NCBI GenBank assembly: GCA_034509925.1
Contig: CM067538.1
Coordinates: forward strand, 3,091,001-3,155,000
Length of the DNA stretch: 64,000 nucleotides
Direction of reading: 5' to 3'
Origin: Hirudinaria manillensis
Lineage: Eukaryota > Annelida > Clitellata > Hirudinida > Hirudinidae
Under the pieces are notes generated by a model that saw only the letters and a list, made by a program, of their open reading frames with translations, was not told the origin of the DNA and did no database searches. The position numbers were made by a program, and so were the translations under genes. Positions 51,012-64,000 of this stretch are shown here, piece after piece. Positions within the stretch are counted from its first letter, which is position 1, and the number at the start of each line of letters is the position of its first letter.

Positions 51012-51024
51012 AATAAAATTTATT
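51012..51024. terminator. Overlapping bidirectional polyadenylation signal AATAAAATTTATT
   Basis: AATAAA at 51012-51017 on the plus strand (end of DGK-theta) directly abuts TTTATT at 51019-51024, which is AATAAA on the minus strand (end of CREBL2). Both genes converge on this point: the kinase stop is 1482 bp upstream on its strand and the CREBL2 stop 498 bp upstream on the other. Confidence 0.5.
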
Positions 51025-51521
51025 TTACCCAATAACGAAATTTTTGTTGCTTGGGATGAGTTTCAGGAAGCTTATAGTGAGAACAGACTCGACTGAACCC
51101 AAAATAATTCAAATTAAAAATTTGAACTTTTTCCTTTTGTTCAATTTCAAAATGGAGCTCAACAGACAAGCATTTTAGTGAAGCATTTAATCTTTGCCAG
51201 TCAGAAGTGAAACACATGTGCATAAAACAAGCATTGATTGCATGATTTACAAATATTAAACTGTGGTTAGCTAACCATGATTAAGAGGTTGAGAGGTATC
51301 TGTTTATAATAAACTGGTTTTCTTGAAGGACTGAATTCAAAAATTCTCAGTATTGTCTTCATAACTTGAAGCAATACACTAGACTACTTAAAAGTTAACT
51401 ATGCTTAAAAATTCATAACCTCAAAGTCATTTCACCAAATTGGACACAAAGATTTAAAAAAAAAACATTTAGTTCAAAAAGTCAAAGGAATATTTCAAGC
51501 AAGCATTTTTTCTTGTAATTT

Positions 51522-51867
51522 TTAAGGCGAACTTGCAATTTTGGACAACATGTTGTAAATGATAGTGGTGTGTTCATGCTTCATGCCTTCTCGATCAATG
51601 TCCATGCAGAGTTGTTTCAGCTATCAAAAAAATAAATAAAACAGTTACTTTAATCTGTAGATTACTACCAATGTATTTGTAGTATGTTTGCAGGATAACC
51701 TCTTCTAATTCTTCTCGAAGGGCCAATACAGCATCTTCACAGGATTTGGTAAGTTCTTCCAGATATTGAAATCTCAGTTTTTTCCTGTAGCGACAGTCCC
51801 TTGCACTTTGCTGACTTTTGGTCAAACTAGTATGATTTCTGTTTGGCACCTCCATTTTCAAAACCAT
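51522..51867 (-). CDS. CREBL2: CREBL2-type bZIP protein (REPTOR-BP homologue)
   Basis: A small nuclear bZIP factor. CREBL2/REPTOR-BP partners with CREB3-regulatory-factor/REPTOR in metabolic control downstream of TORC1 in other animals. Coding exons: 51867-51700 and 51620-51522, 88 aa in all, joined in phase 0 with a good donor and acceptor. The basic region reads SARDCRYRKKLR and continues FQYLEELTKSC with leucine heptads, the family hallmark that follows the basic region in CREBL2. The second exon (LKQLCMDIDREGMK) matches the tail seen after the zipper. As in the family, the usual bZIP asparagine is replaced (Gln here). The protein lacks the longer Lys-rich N-terminal extension of vertebrate CREBL2 (about 120 aa). 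The ATG at 51867 is preceded by 24 nt of open exon; a 5' UTR exon at 52524 onward fits the remaining transcript. Confidence 0.87.
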
Positions 51868-51891
51868 CTTTTTCAAGTGCCAAACAATGAA

Positions 51892-54800
51892 CTGAAAATA
51901 AATTGTCTGCTGTATTTTTTTAACTGACACAATTATAATTCATGATGAGGGCAGTAGTTAATAATATTGCAATTGCAAACGAATATGCATCAAGGAATTT
52001 GGAAATACCAGAAATAATTAATAGAAAAGATTTTAAGAACATTAAAACTTTAGAGAAACCAAATGCATTTTGAGTAAGAACTTTTGATGTGGTGCATCAT
52101 TAATTTGTAAACATTATAAGGGTAAGTCACTTCTGAATATGAGATAGAAATCCATATGGTTCAATAGCATTTATTTAAAATAAACATTATCCAGTATCAT
52201 CACTAAAACTTGGAATTCAAACCTCATCTCATGTATCTCTGCCATGATTAGTCTCATTAAATCACTAATAATGACAATTATATAATGATAAAATTTATTC
52301 ATTAAAGAATAAGAGATTTTGTCTTTAGAAATTCCTGGTCTAAATCATGTAGCAGCTGATTAGATGAACTTCAGCAGTTGTTTATTATTAGTAAGACTAT
52401 TAACAGCTAATATATTATCATGCGTTTGAGTTCTAAAAATGTTCTTCAAAAGCAATAACAAAAAATTAAGCTTTTTAAGCTGAAAAATGGTTAAATTACA
52501 TGGGCATAAATTCCTTTCCTTACCTGGTTAACCGAAACCGATGACTTGTAAAATTTCCTCGCAAATATCCGTTTCTAAGAGGTTATCAGACGACCTCAGA
52601 AAAACTCCAGATAAACAAAACCGCATTATATAAAAGATCGAATTTGTAACAATCATCTACGATTGCGCAAGAAACCATTCATAAAAGCACGAGAGTACAT
52701 TCACCATAAGATTCTAAGAGAAAGTTTTAGAAGTCTTGATGATTAAAGCTAAACGTTAAATTAGAGCTAAACAATTTTTATCTATGATTCTTTAAATTAA
52801 AATGTTGTGATCCTTTTCATGAAAATTTTTAACAACATGTGTAATGTGCATAAAAACAAAAAAGTAAATATTTAACAAATCTACAATAAATTAAAGCACA
52901 ATAAAACTCTTTACTCTTGACATATGATTCGGATTTTAACATGTAACAGGGGTGGCCCTTCTAGTTGGGCCGCATTGTCACAATCGGACTTAGGAAGACA
53001 GGGTAATGAAAGCTGATAAAAATACGAAATTATTATTATATAAAGTTAAAAAAGGGAAAATAATGTTTTGTCGTTTTATTAACAAATAGCTGTTAAAATC
53101 GTAACCCATGGAGGCATTTACGGGCCGGACTCAAAGTATAGTGGCTTAGCGATGATATTTGGCACCCAGGATAAAACTCCCAAATTTAAGATATTGATCC
53201 CCGACTGCCCATCTCAGTATCCCTGTTAACATACAGCAGCATCTTACAATCACACGTTTCAATGTACAGTTCTTCCCCATCAACATCAGTGGCATAAAAG
53301 TGACAAACGCCCGAGAAATCGCGGAAACAAGAATATGATTCTTAAGAGAAGACTTGACACAACATCGCAAAAAGGACGAGACCCCTTAGGAAAGACTTTC
53401 TGTCCAAAACCAAAGATTGGACAATTAAAGCATACAAGTCTTCCGGAGGTTAACTCTTCATTCCACTAAAATGGAGACATTATAGTAACGTCAAGGAAGA
53501 GGCATTCCGGACATCAGCAGCACCAAATGGATGTAAGAAGCGCTGCAGTGGCGACTTTGTCAGTTTTTTCGGATGTCGGAGCTCTCGCGGATTTTTTCTA
53601 TTCGAGCGTGAAATTTTTGTCGAAATGTCGCATCGGTAAAAATTGATTTGATGATTTTAGAAGAGACAGGGACACATTTGGCTGTGATATCGCATGATCA
53701 CTGGATGTGTCCCAGTCCCAGGGTTGTTAATGATACGTTATGGTCGATGCCTATACATTTTGGCGATACTTTTTCGACTATGCAGCTGATTTCGACTTGG
53801 AGAAGCTGATTCGTCTACCATTATTGCATTAGTACGAAGAAAATATCAAATGCAAACAAAAAAATTTTGTCAAAAATCTAAAGGAATTTGATTTTTTCAC
53901 CATTTAGGCCGCCAGCCCACGAGACTAAGTGTCAGGATTCAGGACTGAAACACTCTTTGAGGGGCCAATTCTCTGAAGATTTCTGCCAGAAAGTTCTGTG
54001 AAGAGCTTCAAATAACAATACATAGTTAAATCGTTTGTTTTCCCAGATGCAATTTAGTCGATTTGAGGATGGTGTATTCCAGGCCAGAAAATAACCGAGA
54101 GTTTCTAATATCTTTAAGAAACAATTTGCTCAGAATTATTGTGAGATTGAATTATTATTCAATAATTTAGTAGCTAATACTATATGTTGTAAACCCTTGT
54201 CTATTATCATTTACGTACATTGTGCCGATAGGGAATCATTGATTTCCACGGGTAGCGGGAATTCCACGGGAAAATATAACAACCAGACCTGCTTGATGCC
54301 CCTTTTCTTTTTCTGGAAGGAGGGATCTAAATCTATATGGCAGGGTAGCCAAATGTTAGAATATTTAAAACTGTTGCAAATAAAAAGGATTTTTTAAAAA
54401 TCCCCTTGTATACACTCTAATGTATAGATAAATATATTGGAAACCAATTACGCAGAAAACTCATGTCGCAAGTAGGTTTTGGAGCTGAGAATAGAATGAA
54501 CCACAATTTCAAAGGAAAAACGAAAAATTTGATTTGCCATTTGCTATTTAAGAGCTCTTATAAACACTTAATAACATTTAAATGTAGTCGTAGCCTTCAT
54601 TCCAAGCTATTCCAAATTAAGCAGCACATTGAAGGACAAACGCCACTTGATTTTTTTCCTGTCAGCCCTATTCCTCTCTACCAACGTTGAATTAGTGACA
54701 AATGATGTTTGAAACATAGTTGAGATTTTATCATTTATTTAAATCACTTCAGATATATTTTACTTTATTAATCGATTTACAGACGTAAATCACTGCTTAA

Positions 54801-55794
54801 ATTCGAGTTTCTTTAAAATGAATAACTAATTCTAATTAAATATTTAAATTTGTGCTTAATCCGTCGGAAGAAATTTGGAACATTTTATTTCTACAAAATT
54901 AAAAAGTATTCATTTACAAATGTTTTATATTTGGTATAACTATGTGTTATTTTATTGCTTTAGTTTAAATTGGTTAAACATCGATGTAAATTAAATTTTA
55001 CTCGAGTCAGCAATAGAATATAGAAAAAAAAATCAAAAACAAATTATTTTACAAGACTAAATTTTTGTGTAAGCAATATCTTTCTTATTTAATAGAAATC
55101 TGAAACGTTACATTATTTCTCACTACGTTCATCTTGCATAATTGCTGAAGACTAGTTTTAAATTAATATATTTTTGTAACTTTACTTAACTATATAGAGA
55201 TAAAAATTTATTAAGATTGTGTTCGATTACAGCGCTTTTCGATAAATTTAGACGTAAATATGAAATTAGTTTTATTTTCCGCTGTCGCGATAAATTGTTG
55301 GAGCTAGTCTTATATATGTGAATTTTACAAAGAGAATATTTAGATGTAAGTTAATAGTTGCATTTTTAGTAGACTTTTTGACACCTTGATGAACGTAAGG
55401 CACGTTTGATCAAAAATAACCATCGCGGACTGTGCCATTTCTTTTGTGGAGTGCAGTTATTTGACATCTTCTGAATAATTCAATTATCGGATATGGTAAA
55501 TTACAACGGTTATTAATATACAATGCAAATACTTGGAGATTCCTGCTAGCTTGTTTGCATCATGATTACTGGCTTTATCATGCCAATTTTTACTTCAGGC
55601 TTTTTATTTTGTGTTTGTGTTGAAATAATAATGAAATTGTTAATAACTATCAGTGAAATTTACCAAGTACATGCTGCTGTATGTGTTATACATCAAATTA
55701 TGGAACTATCTGATAAGTCTGGAATAATTTGATTTAGTAAACATTCTCCATTGTACACTTAAAGTTGATTAAATGTTGCAGGTATGTCCTGCAA
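51892..55794. other. CREBL2 intron/promoter and divergent upstream region of the SRCAP-like gene
   Basis: 51892-52523 is the inferred first intron of CREBL2. 52600-55794 separates the divergent CREBL2 and SRCAP-like genes and shows no convincing coding exon. A more GC-rich patch around 53480-53640 has an ATG-initiated frame (53527) ending at a possible donor; it does not join in frame to the first recognised SRCAP-like exon, so it is at best a 5' UTR exon or promoter. Short ORFs at 53146-53370, 54197-54397 and 54463-54690 show no family features. Confidence 0.45.
52524..52600 (-). other. Probable 5' UTR exon of CREBL2
   Basis: On the minus strand this sequence ends in a strong donor (AACCAG|gtaagg, junction at 52524) and has no ATG, fitting a non-coding first exon for the CREBL2 coding exon at 51867. 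A TATATAA-like element at about 52626-52633 on the minus strand would place transcription start near 52600. The upstream limit is approximate. Confidence 0.4.

Positions 55795-64000
<8,206 letters not shown>

Noticed and set aside
53146..54690. Short ORFs between CREBL2 and SRCAP-like genes
   Set aside because: No splice context or conserved motifs; typical chance ORFs in AT-rich intergenic DNA.

Overview
The window is animal nuclear DNA. It holds six multi-exon genes with GT-AG introns, metazoan protein families, long low-complexity introns, convergent polyadenylation signals and short interstitial TTAGGG arrays. Triplet microsatellites, above all (GAT/ATC)n, (TTA)n and (TTG)n, are very abundant and reach into coding exons. 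The gene set (CEP350-like, BBS1, ERICH3, single SRCAP/Domino, DGK-theta, CREBL2) points to a ciliated animal, most likely a non-vertebrate such as a lophotrochozoan. The sequence alone does not fix the phylum.

Layout: 1-8252 is microsatellite-rich DNA without a convincing gene, carrying telomere-like repeats and one copy of a small inverted-repeat element. 8253-26346 (+) is a 35-exon gene of about 2841 codons related to the centrosomal protein CEP350, with two huge Asp-rich exons near its end. 26629-32452 (-) is a complete 13-exon BBS1 of 599 aa, tail to tail with the CEP350-like gene. 33481-36585 (+) is an 11-exon ERICH3-like gene of 550 aa, head to head with BBS1. 36586-39084 is intergenic. 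39085-49530 (+) is a complete 22-exon diacylglycerol kinase theta of 946 aa, with a CpG/TACG-rich 3' region containing a strong hairpin. 51522-51867 (-) codes for a small CREBL2-type bZIP factor and is convergent with the kinase gene. 55795 to the right edge (+) is a SWR1/SRCAP/Domino chromatin remodeller, truncated by the window end.

All exon models were built by eye from splice sites. I checked that reading phase is conserved through every junction and that total lengths are multiples of three. Family names come from recognising motifs, not from a search.

The most interesting grouping is three consecutive cilium/centrosome genes (CEP350-like, BBS1, ERICH3). The BBS1-ERICH3 divergent intergenic region carries two X-box-like (RFX) sites, one 54 bp upstream of the inferred BBS1 start codon. 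The remaining genes act in lipid signalling (DGK-theta) and in transcription and chromatin (CREBL2, SRCAP), with no evident joint pathway.
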